NCBI GenBank assembly: GCA_015847255.1
Contig: JADLZK010000390.1
Span: forward strand, 124,001 to 188,000
From: Hyparrhenia diplandra
Taxonomy: Eukaryota > Streptophyta > Magnoliopsida > Poales > Poaceae
Direction of reading: 5' to 3'
DNA: 64,000 bases
The position numbers and the translations under genes were made by a program. This document shows, piece by piece, positions 45,100 to 54,593 of this stretch (positions are counted from its first letter, which is position 1; each line of letters begins with the position of its first letter). The notes below the pieces were generated by a model. It saw only the letters and a list, made by a program, of their open reading frames with translations, was not told the origin of the DNA and did no database searches.

Positions 45100-46240
45100 T
45101 CCTACGTCATCATCGAACCACGTCGCATGCGGGCAGGCGCGTCCGAGTCTTGCAGCGGCTGCATCACCTTTGAAGAAGGCGCGAGCTCATAAAGGAGATA
45201 CACGCCGGGAATCGCGGACACCATGCGGCCCCCGAGCTTTGGTCGGCAAGGCTTTTCCGCCAAGGCTTCTACTGGCCGACGGCGATCGCCGGCGCCCGAC
45301 CGAGGTTGTGCGCCCACCGCAAGGGGTGCGATTCTTCGCTAAGCGAGACACATCTTCCCGCCCGAGGCCCTCGGACCATCCCCATCACTTGGCCCTTTGC
45401 GGTGGGGGGGCTCGACATGGTCGGGCCATTTACGAGATCGCCCGGGGCTTCACATCTCCTCATCGCCATCGACAAGTTCACCTAGTGGATCGAGGTCATG
45501 CCCATCTCGTGCCGCGAGATCACGTGAGACGGTCAAGTTCTTCAGGCATCGTCCACCGTTTGGCGTCCGAACTTCGATCATCACCGACAACGGGACCAAC
45601 TTCACGGGCAGGTCTTCCTTGACAGTGCGGCGCGACTATGGCATCTGCGTGGGCCGGGCGACCGTCCACCACCCTAAGATCAATGGGCGGTCGGCGGGCC
45701 AATGGGATGATCTTGCGGGGGTTGAAACCGTGCATCTTCAAATGGCTCGAGAAGTTCGGCGGCCGATGGCTCGCCGAGCTCCCCGCCGTCATATGGAGCC
45801 TCGGGACTACACCAAGCGGGGCCACGGGGCGCACGCCATTCTTCCTCGTCTTGGCTCGAGGCCGTGCTCCCCAACCGACCTCGACTACGGCGCTCCCGAG
45901 TTCATGCATACAACGACGCCCGGCAACCGAGGCCTCACTCGAGGGCGCCGCAGATCTTCGAAGAAGCCGCGAGGTTGCACTTGCACACTCAGCCCGGTAC
46001 CCGGCAATCGATGCGCCGCTACCACGACCGCCAAATGCGAGGGACGAGCCTTCAACGTCGGCGACCAAGTCTGCGATGAGTACGAGCACAAAGGAGAAGC
46101 ACAAGCTCTCGGCGCCACAGGAAGGACCATTCACCATCGCGGGTTTCTACGACCGGGGCTCGTACAAGATCCAGGGACTCCCGCGACGCGAGCTCACCAA
46201 CGCCTGGAACATCGAGCGGCTAAGTCGCTTTTATCCCTAG
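45100..46240 (+). pseudogene. Gypsy integrase
   Basis: Integrase sequence in several frames: GLDMVGPFT (first catalytic Asp, about 45408), HLLIAIDKFT-stop-WIEVMP, RTSIITDNGTNF (second Asp, about 45575) and the C-terminal part KWLEKFGGRWLAELPAVIWS, GRTPFFLV and PQEGPFTIAGFYDRGSYKIQ, ending NIERLSRFYP-stop at 46240. It inserts the DNA copy into the genome. Multiple frame changes and stops make it inactive. Confidence 0.85.
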
Positions 46241-46271
46241 AAGTACTTTTGTAAAGTCGTCTTTATAAAGT

Positions 46272-46790
46272 TTGAATAAAAAGGCACACCTCGATGCAAA
46301 ATTTGTGCAAGCATTCGAACTCTTTCACTTTCTTTTGTTGAGCAACGGCCGCCCCTCCTTTCGCGAGGCCCGCCCTTGCTCGGGGGGCTGGAGGATGGGG
46401 CGCACACCCCGTGTTTTTCACGAACTCATTTTTCGCAAAAGCACCTCGACCACGAACTCTACATTCGGCTAGGTCACGCCGGTCGAGCTCGACCTCTCAC
46501 TCGTTCCTCTTGCTCCTAAGTTTGCACGATCTATTGATTGAAAGACCTCGAAACCGCCTCCACAAAGCGTAACGCGACCGCCCACCGACCTCTAGCGCCT
46601 CGCGGCCAGCGAGAAAGGGCCTGCTACTCTTTCCACCGAGGAGCAATTCAAAGTCAAACAATCGACTAAGAACACGAGACGAAGGAAAAAGAGAACGACC
46701 TTCTCTTCATAAGCACAAAATGAACAAGTCGTTATATATACATTTTTGCCCTGACCCCGGGGACTTTGTTCCAACAAAAGAGGCCCCGCC
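46272..46790. other. Spacer between pol and the antisense ORF
   Basis: About 500 bp after the integrase stop with no domain on either strand. It is the converging 3' side of both the sense pol and the antisense transcription unit. Confidence 0.4.
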
Positions 46791-46800
46791 TCGACCTACC

Positions 46801-49800
46801 CTACTCCTCTGCAGAAGAATCCTCGTCGGACTCCTCCTCCTCTTCGCCAGCCGTGGGCTCAAAGACCTCGAGCTCCTCGACCGCGAGCTTGAAGAGTTTC
46901 TTCGCCATCTTCCTGGAGTCGACCTCCGCCTTGGCGGCCACCCGGTCGAGGTCCGCCTCGGTGTCCACTAGCGGCCAGCCCTTGCCCACCACCTTGGTAT
47001 CGATCTCAGGGTAGGGGGCGAGGACCACGCTAACCGCCTTGTGGACAGCGCGACGAGCGTTGTCCCTCGCCACGTACGGAGCACGGAGCACCCGGTGGGC
47101 TGGGTTCTCCAACTCCTCGACGCCAAGGAGGTCGCAGGTGGTCTCGATGTCAAAGAAGAGGTCCGTCTGCACACGCTCCAGCTTCAGGGCATCGTCCTCA
47201 GCCTTGATCACCGGTCGCGGAAGCCGACGACCTCGGTCTCCTTAGCTTGGAGCACCTCGCTCTTCTTGTGGAGCTCGGTCTGCGCGGTCACAAGGTCGCG
47301 CGTCCTTTGCTGTAGCTCACCCTCCTTTTGCTGCAGCGTGAGTTGGGTATGCGTCAAGGTGGCCTCCATAGAAGACAGGGAGCTCTCCCTCTCTTTAAGA
47401 TTCCGGGCCAGGTCCAGCGACTTCTGCTTCTCGGCTACAAAAGAGGCAAACCAGTCAGGTCGTGAGTATCGAAATATGAAGAAGGAAGAGCAGAACCCAT
47501 TAGCTTACACATCAAAGCTCCGTAGAGCCCCTCCTGGTTTTCACAAAGGGTAATTTTCGGCATCGAGCCGATGCCTCTCGCCTTCGAAGCTTGGAAAAAA
47601 ACCGATAGCTCGGCAACCTCGTGGTCGCGAGCTAAAGGCCCCTGCCGGCTAAATCTATCAGCTCTCTACCCAGAGATAAATAAAAGAACAAGCTCGAGTG
47701 GCACTTACTTTCGAGCTCACGGTCACGCTCCTGGAGCTTCTTCGCGGTGGTGTCGGTCTTCCTCGGCGACTTGGTCCGCTACTCAAGCACCGACCTCTCG
47801 GCTCCTTGTCCTCCAAAGCATCTTGCGAGACCCGGCGAGCTCCTCCTGCATCTTCTCGCGGCTGGCGGTGCGCGAGATCGACCTCCTCCCCGACTGGGCT
47901 GCCGCCGCCCGCCCGGCGATGCTCGGCCGGCGACCTCCTCACGGACCTTGCGGGCGGCGCTCCTCGGCCTCGCGAATGTGAGCCGTGGCGTCGTCCGGCC
48001 GCCCCGGATGTCGCGGTGGGAGGTGAACACTTGGCCAAGGCCCGCTCACCTGGGACCAGGTCAGATCAAGCTGCGCCATGAGTCCCTCGAGCTTGAGCCC
48101 GGCCGCCGCCACCTGGTTGTACCCAACGACAGCGGCTCGGGTCTGCAGAGGAAGAGGTTAGTCTTTGCGTCGCACGCTCACCGGGGGCAAAGGCGCAAAT
48201 CACGGTCCTTACCCGAGCGATTTGATGGAGACACTCCGGTAGCCGTCTCCTCGGCGGTGGCGCCACCTCCTCGACCGCCACCATCTGCAGCGCCGGCTCC
48301 CCCGTCCATTGCCATGGCATGACAGACTCCCGGGCGACTCCTAGCCCCTCACCCTTAGGGCCGCCGGGAAGAACGCTCGTCCGGGCATCAGCGGCCGCGT
48401 CACCAATGACGGTGAGAGCGGCGTCAGCCTCCATTGTCGATGGCGCGTCGCCGGAAGCCGCTTGAGGCTCCTCCACGGTCGCCGACATGTCGCCGAGAGT
48501 AGCCCGGGTATCGGGCGGCCATGTCACCGAGGACGTCCTCGACCTTGGACTCCAGCGCGGCCCCAAGCTCTGGTGCCACGTCGTGTGTTGCGATGGTGAG
48601 GGAAGCGTCGACCTCGCCGCGGGATTCCGGGGCTTCCACGACCTCGTCGTCCCCAACCGAGCCCGCTACCTCGGGGCGGGGCTGGACTGGAGGCGCGGGA
48701 GGATCACGTACCTCCGGCCTCGAGAGAGTCGAGGTCGATCACCGTCACTCCGTCGCCGCCGCGACTCCGGAAGCTTCGGGTGCGATGGGGACAGACGCCC
48801 GACGCCGAGGTCTCGATCCTTGCGATTGAGCTCGTCGGCGTAGCTAACGCTGCGACACGGGATGGTGCTCGAGGGCGAGGCGATGTGCTCCCGGCCGAGA
48901 CGCCGAGGGACGCCGCTTCGGAGGGGACGCCGAGGGAGGGGAGCCGGTCCCTCATCGAGGATGAGAGGGTGGGAGGTCCACCGCACCGACCTACACATCA
49001 CGAAAGGATGAGACAACGACGTCGCCCACCAGAACGCGAGATAAAAAAGAAGGAGAAGTCGAACTCACCATTGCCCGCATCCTCGGCGATGGCGGCGTGC
49101 GGGATCATGTTGGGGTCCGCGGGATTGTGAAGGCCTTCCGGTCACCCTCGGACACACCACTCCCGTCTTCCTTGCGAAGAGGCGGCGTCATCACCGTGCC
49201 CTCGAAAGGGCGTTTGTCGTCCGTCATCTCCCGGATGTGGAGGGCCCTCCCGCCTCGGGGAGCGGCGCCGTGCTTGGCGCCCGGAGGCAAGGATGAGGGG
49301 CTCGGTGAGCTGGCGTCACTAAGGAGCTCGGCCTTCTGGTGACCTCCGGTTCCGCGGTAGCGGTGGTCGCGAGGTCCCTCCCTCCACAGCTCATCCGACG
49401 GGGAACACGCGGCCCGTGAAGCACGGGAGTGGGTACTCTTCATCATTCTTGAGGTAGAACCACTCCTCCCGCCACTTGGTGTTCGACTAGGGAGTGACTG
49501 GCTTCGGGAACTTCGCCTTCACGCCCGGCCGCGGCTGGATGGCGACACAGCCGATCGGAATGGGCACGTTCCGCCCGTCGGAGCTCTACACGATCTTGGC
49601 GTGGAAGAAGAACTAGAAGAGGTCCTAGTTCGCCTCGATCCCAAGCCACCCCTCACGAGAAGATGGTGAAGGCGACGAGGTGAAGGATACCATTTGGATT
49701 CAAGTGCTGGAGCTCGACGCTTTGATCACGAGAGGAGGGATCGGAAGAAGTCGATGGAGGGACGCCGAGCCCTCTGTCATGGAAGGAGGCGAAGGAGACA

Positions 49801-50003
49801 ATGTAGCCGTCCGGCGGGTGAGGCACGTCATCCATCTGGGGAGGCACGATCCACTCCCGGGCGTCGGTCAGTGGCGGAAGTCCACCGAACGCCACGCGCT
49901 CCTCGAGCATCTGCTCGGTGACCTTCGTCGGCATCCACGAACCCATGGATCCCCCGCTGCTTCCGATGGCGGTCCTCGGCGGAGCTCGGCGACTCTCCCT
50001 CAC
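46801..50003 (-). pseudogene. Antisense ORF of the Gypsy element (gypsy-type transposon protein)
   Basis: Opposite to gag-pol, a broken ORF starts near 50003 with MPTKVTEQMLEERVAFGG followed by LPPLTDAREWIVPPQMDDVP, PPDGYIVSFASFHDRGLGVP, NGILHLVAF, PIPIGCVAIQPRPGVKAKFP and WREEWFYLKNDEEYPLPCF (to about 49385). This matches the plant putative gypsy-type transposon domain (Transposase_28-like). The other end (47211-46801) is an acidic, helical tail finishing EEEEESDEDSSAEE-stop, preceded by a Gln/Lys/Glu-rich coiled-coil-like stretch (47450-47220). Several in-frame stops are TAG at expected Trp or Gln positions. Its function in such elements is not established. Confidence 0.75.
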
Positions 50004-50112
50004 TCTCCGGCGAGCGGCGAGGCGGCGGAAGCAGATCTAGGGCGAAAAGGGCAATGGTGGATTACGGCGCGGATGGAAGATTGGGAAAGCGGCCCGATCC
50101 TCTACCCTCTCC

Positions 50113-50120
50113 TATTTATA
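50113..50120 (-). promoter_or_regulatory. TATA box for the antisense ORF
   Basis: On the minus strand CCCTATAAATAGGAGAG lies about 110 bp upstream of the antisense start codon at 50003, giving a plausible leader of about 80 nt. The TATAAATA core is a strong plant TATA match. It suggests the antisense ORF has its own pol II promoter instead of depending on the LTR. Confidence 0.6.
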
Positions 50121-50775
50121 GGGAGAGCTCGAGCGAGATCCAGGAGACGATCGGGCCGGTGAGGCCCACCATGCACTAACGGCCCCTCCGGGAACCTCCA
50201 CGCGTCCTCCACGCGTGGCAAGCAGCGGGCGGCGCCGTAAAAATGGCGACGGTAACTTCCCCGACGAAGGTAACGGTAACTTTCCCAACGGCTATTTTTT
50301 CCCAACGTCTCTTTTCTTGTAGGTGAAAAATCGCCGAGCTCATCGCCAACGGTCGTACTCCCAACGGCTACCTCGCGGCTACGAGCTCACATCGACCTCG
50401 AGCTCCAAGTTCGAGGCCCGGCTCTCACGAGCACGCGGAGGCCGCAAGGGGAGACAACCCGAGCAAGGAGCACAGCGGAGGAACGGCATCGACGGCCCAT
50501 GCCCCGAGCATCCGAAGAGCTCGGGGGCTCCTCCCGGGGTGCGCTTGAGTCGCCCGGCGACAACGGAATGACCTTAGGTTATCCTCCATGGCGAGGAGGC
50601 GACGAGCCCTTGAGTTCCTCATGAGGTCTCGGGAACCACAGAGGTCGAGTCCACCGGAATTTGAGGTCGGTCCACGGCGACTAGACGAACGAGCTCGGCT
50701 GCGAAAAACGAGCTCGAGCCTCACTCAAGTTATCCGCTACAAAGCTCACCGAGCACTCGGCCGGCCCTCGAGGTA

Positions 50776-53700
50776 AAGCGAGCTCGAGCTCACCCTTTCT
50801 GCGCAACGAGCGGCGTGGGGGCGAACGACGAAACTCAAATCTACGCCGCCCTCCTCTCCCTCCCCCGCCCCTCCTCTCCCTTCCCTGGCGCGGGCGAGGA
50901 TGCCCGGAACCGCCGCCTAGGGTTCCGGCCATCGCCGCCGTGCCGGCGCGGGCGGCCATGGTGGCCCTTGCCGCCGCGTTCCCGGCACCGCCCTCCCGCC
51001 CCGTCCCCGGCCGGTCTGGCTGCCGGAGGGCCGCAGAGGCCGTGCCGGATGGGGATTTGGGGGCCGATTCGGGTTGGACGCCCAGCGGCCACCGGGCAGC
51101 GGCCAGTGCCGTGGGCCACCGGCTCCTCCACGGTGCTGTCTTCTCCGACCTCCTCGCCGCCTCTGCCTTCATTGACGGACGATGGCGATAGCGAGATCGA
51201 AGAACGAGCACTAGCCCCTCACGTCTGCCCTGTCACCGACCATGCCCGCCGCTTCTCCCGTCCTCGAGGTCGGGAGACCTCGGCCGGGGTTGAGGCGGTT
51301 GGCGGCGGTGGCTCTGCCGCTGTGGTCGGGGAGGCCGTTGAGACGGTCAACTCTTCCAAGGTTGCTCCTGCGTGCGTCGGGCAGTCCTTCTGCACCGCAA
51401 CAGCAGCGGCAGTTCCGCCACGACGTCGACACCCATCTGCCGCCCACGGTCGCTTCCCTTTCCTTGAGGTCGGGAGACCTCGGCTAGGGTCGAGGCGAGC
51501 CAACGTGGCTGGGATTCCGTTACGGAAGGCCGCTTCGCCGCTCTGCTCAGCCAGTCCTCACCGAGAACGACAGCCGGCCGGGGGCGTCGTGGGCTGGGAT
51601 CTCCGTCTTCAACGGCCGCGCCCTCCCATCGGTCCTCTTGCTTCCCTTGGCCTCGAGGTTGGGGAGACCTCGGCCAAGGTTGAAGCGGTCGGCCCCTCCA
51701 AGGTGGCTCCTTTCCTCGTCGTCACGGACGGCTCCCTGCTCAGCGTCGAGGACATCCCGAGCAACGGCGGGAGGGCCTCGGCGACCTGCTTTCGGCGACC
51801 ACGACGGGGGTTCGACCATGGGGGTGTTTGGGCCCCGCCGCGGAAAGTTGGGGATGTTGGCACGGTCGAGGTGGGCTCTACCTCGGTTGCCTCTTCCCTC
51901 GATGCCTTCCTCATCCGCCCATCCCGCCCCCCGCCCCAAGTCCTTCGTTTGCCCGTCTCTCGACGCCGCCCCTTTCCGCCCAGGGGGGTTTTTCGTCGAG
52001 GGCTCTCAAAGTTTCGACGTTGGGCCGACGATGAAGGCGACGTGTCCGGGGATGAGCCACCCTTGACCTACCTAGATGCCACCCGTCGCTCGTCGCCGAG
52101 GCCTCCTTCTATGCCTCACATTCTGCCTCGGGCCCGGGTCGCTACGGCCACGAGGCGGGGCGGGGCGCCGGAGGTCCAGCGGTACTCGACAACGCCCGGC
52201 GGAAGGATGGTCTCGGCCGCGTCCCTTACGGTGAGCGGCATTCTGCCCGGCCGGTTGAGGGTCGTATACCCGCCCGACAGCGCCTCGGGACGCCGCGGGA
52301 GGATCTCGCCCCCAACGTCGATGGGTGGCGCGACATTCTTCCTCGCCCGAGACACGCGCCCGGGACGGCGTCGGTGGAGCCTCGGCCGCGGCGACAACCG
52401 GCTCCCGGAAGATCGGAGGTGCTCCGTGACGGGTGCCTCATTGCCACCGTCCCCTATGCTCACCATGTGGCGACTTGCCGGCTCCCACGACGGTGTCTGC
52501 GTTGTCACGGCCTCCACCACCTCGCTAGAGACTCCGCCACGTTGCCAGGCAGCTGCGCCGATCCTCGGCGGCGAAAGGGTGACCCGTCGCGCCAGGCTCG
52601 CGGAGGCTCACCGTCGGCTGCCGTTCGGCGTCGTCCACGTCGGGTACTACGGCGGGGATCGGGAGAGTCCGGCGGCGGCGTTGGCGACGCCGCGACTCGG
52701 CCGGCGGTGGATGCAAAGATGGGCGTGGCGGTCGGCAAAGCAGGCGCCAACCCGGGGGTGGGCCTTGAGTCCGACGCGACCGAGGGCCCTCGCGCGGTTG
52801 CGGCGGACGACGGCATACTAGGCGCGCGCCGTGTCGGCACGGGCGGGTGTGGCGGCGTCTCGCGGCAAGCGGCGGCGACAGCGTCGGCGGGGGCGCCCAC
52901 GGCGTTCGGCGTGGCCGCCGTCCGATGATTTGCACGGCGGCGGCGCCGTGTGTGTACACCACCGGTCGAGCCATGTTGCTGGGCCGCGCTCGGCGCCCGG
53001 CTGATCGTGTCACTGCGGATGACCCGATGTTGCTTGAGGCTTCTCTGCGGGAGCAACCGGGTTGTTCGCCGTCGCTCCGGGCGGAGGTGGAGGCCACGCG
53101 GCCTGGTGGTGGCTGCCCACATTGCCCTACGGCGGCAGTACACCGCCACCTTCGCACCACGCCTTACCCTCGGTGACCACTTTGGCCGGGTTTGTCCGTC
53201 ACGCCAATGTGGATGGTTTTCGGCGATGCCGCGGACGTCGAGGGCGGCCGTGGAGGATGACGACCGTCCGCCCGGCTTTGGCGAGGAAGGACGTTAACGC
53301 GGGCGTTGACACGGCCGTGGTGGACGGCGACTACCCGCCCAGGCTTTGGCTCGAGGTCACCGCCTCGGGTGGTCAGCAGCGCGTCCGGCGTAACCGCCAC
53401 GCCAAGTCACACCTACCGCACGATAGCGCGTCGTCGCCGCCTCCGCCTTCCCTTGGCGAGAGAATAAGGCGGTTCAAAGACAAGGTCTGCGTGGCGTCGC
53501 CGCCTTTGTTGCCTCTCGCGGTGCAGGTGTCACCGCCACACCCCTACGCTGCCGCACGCCATGGCGGGGAGGCTCACCGCTCGGCCGTTCGCGCGCATAT
53601 GCCGGTCAAAGCGAGGGGAGATGTTGGTGATGCGGCGGATGGGTTTCATTGATGGACGGGCGGTGCCCTCTACGGCGGAGCGACAGGCCTACTACGGCGA

Positions 53701-54012
53701 GTCTCACGGCGACAACCGCACTCCCTCGCAAAAGGAGGCGATGCGCGGATCTTCCCGGACTTCGTCGGGTGTAGGACCGAGGCGGTCGGCAGCGCCCGCG
53801 CGAGCCGTCGCATCGATCGGCGATGTCGACTAGGTTGTTTATCTAGTGAGTAATCGCGTTTGTACTCTTTTACGCTAGGGAGGGCTGAGCTATTTGTATA
53901 ATTGTATTCCCCTAGTGCGTCGTTCATGGCGCGTCGTTGTAACTTTCAACTTTTCATTCGTCTTAATACAAAATACGCGCAAGCCTTTTTGCGTGTTCGA
54001 GAAAAAAAAAAA
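50776..54012 (+). mobile_element. LINE with an ORF1-like region only
   Basis: The 3' end is TTAATACAAAATACGCGC, AAGCCTTTTTGCGTGTTCGAG and eleven A, the same layout as the full LINE at 27.5 kb, with an 8-bp terminal stem. The body has a zinc-knuckle block RRCLRCHGLHHLARD (52470-52530, last Cys lost) and an ORF1-type C-terminus VLVMRRMGFIDGRAVPS (about 53625-53680). There is no endonuclease or RT sequence between ORF1 and the tail. The N-terminal part has three related units containing GRETSAGVEAV/GETSAKVEAV. The left border is uncertain and no target duplication was found. Confidence 0.7.
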
Positions 54013-54360
54013 GAACGGATCAGTGAAAAGCGTCAAGTGTGTGAGCTCGTGTGATGTCCTAGAGAGTAGTCAGTACGTACTGGGGCAGCTGACACGGAAT
54101 CGCGGACGGAATGGGATCAATCAATCCATCCACGATACCAGAAGTCCACGACACAGAGGATGTGCGCACTAAAAAAGTGTTGCTAATTGCCAGCAACTGG
54201 GAATGCACGGAGGAACAGAGATTGCCAACAAAAACTCCAGTTCATGCAGCGTTTGGTCCATGATGAATATATGTATAGTACACAAGTCTAGAATACGGTA
54301 CGAGTAGCAACCAGCCAATCAAGAACATTGTCTTGTACACTACAAACAAGCCAAACAGTA

Positions 54361-54388
54361 TCCTCTAAAAAAAAAAAAAAAAAAAAAA
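54361..54388 (+). mobile_element. Near-pure poly(A) insertion with target duplication
   Basis: TCCTCT plus about 22 A lies between two perfect copies of AAGCCAAACAGTA (54348-54360 and 54389-54401). It is a LINE-type insertion with only six non-A bases. Confidence 0.78.
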
Positions 54389-54530
54389 AAGCCAAACAGT
54401 ACTGAATCAACGACAATGCAGCAAGTCTGAAACAGAAATGGAATGTGACTGCCATCTGCGGGTTCTGATGGACTTATTTTTAGAAGGTACATCAAATAGC
54501 TTAACAGATCTCATAATAACCACATGAGCT

Positions 54531-54575
54531 TTCTGCTTAATGAAAAACGCGCTTAGGCGTGGTCTCAGAAAAAAA
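54531..54575 (+). mobile_element. 45-bp LINE 3'-end insertion with target duplication
   Basis: TTCTGCTTAATGAAAAACGC...GTGGTCTCAG plus A lies between ATAATAACCACATGAGCT (54513-54530) and ATAATAACCACAGGAGCT (54576-54593), 17 of 18 identical. The insert keeps the LINE terminal hairpin (CGCGC-TTAG-GCGTG) and TTAATGA motif seen at 27470, which identifies its source. Confidence 0.85.
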
Positions 54576-54593
54576 ATAATAACCACAGGAGCT

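Larger units (their letters stand above)
33060..50790 (+). mobile_element. Tat/Retand-like Gypsy retrotransposon with nested insertions
   Basis: In order: 5' LTR ending near 34195, primer-binding-site-like sequence (34203), gag, protease, reverse transcriptase, RNase H and a second RNase H-like block, integrase (to 46240), then a 4-kb region encoding an antisense ORF. The second RNase H and the extra antisense ORF after integrase fit the Tat lineage (RIRE2/Retand group). It is split by a CACTA element and a solo LTR and carries frameshifts and stop codons throughout. No 3' LTR similar to the 5' LTR was found; the right limit is set where LINE-like sequence begins and is approximate, as is the left limit. 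Confidence 0.85.

Noticed and set aside
50815..52821. A 668-codon open frame, the longest in the window
   Set aside because: It is Ala/Arg/Pro-rich in a very GC-rich region that is open in several frames. The zinc-knuckle ORF1 sequence (RRCLRCHGLHHLARD) is in a different frame, so this long frame is not the LINE protein.
54013..54040. Target duplication for the ORF1-only LINE (GAACGGATCAGTG...)
   Set aside because: No copy of this sequence was found near the presumed left end at 50776-50830; a five-base match (GAACG) is not meaningful.
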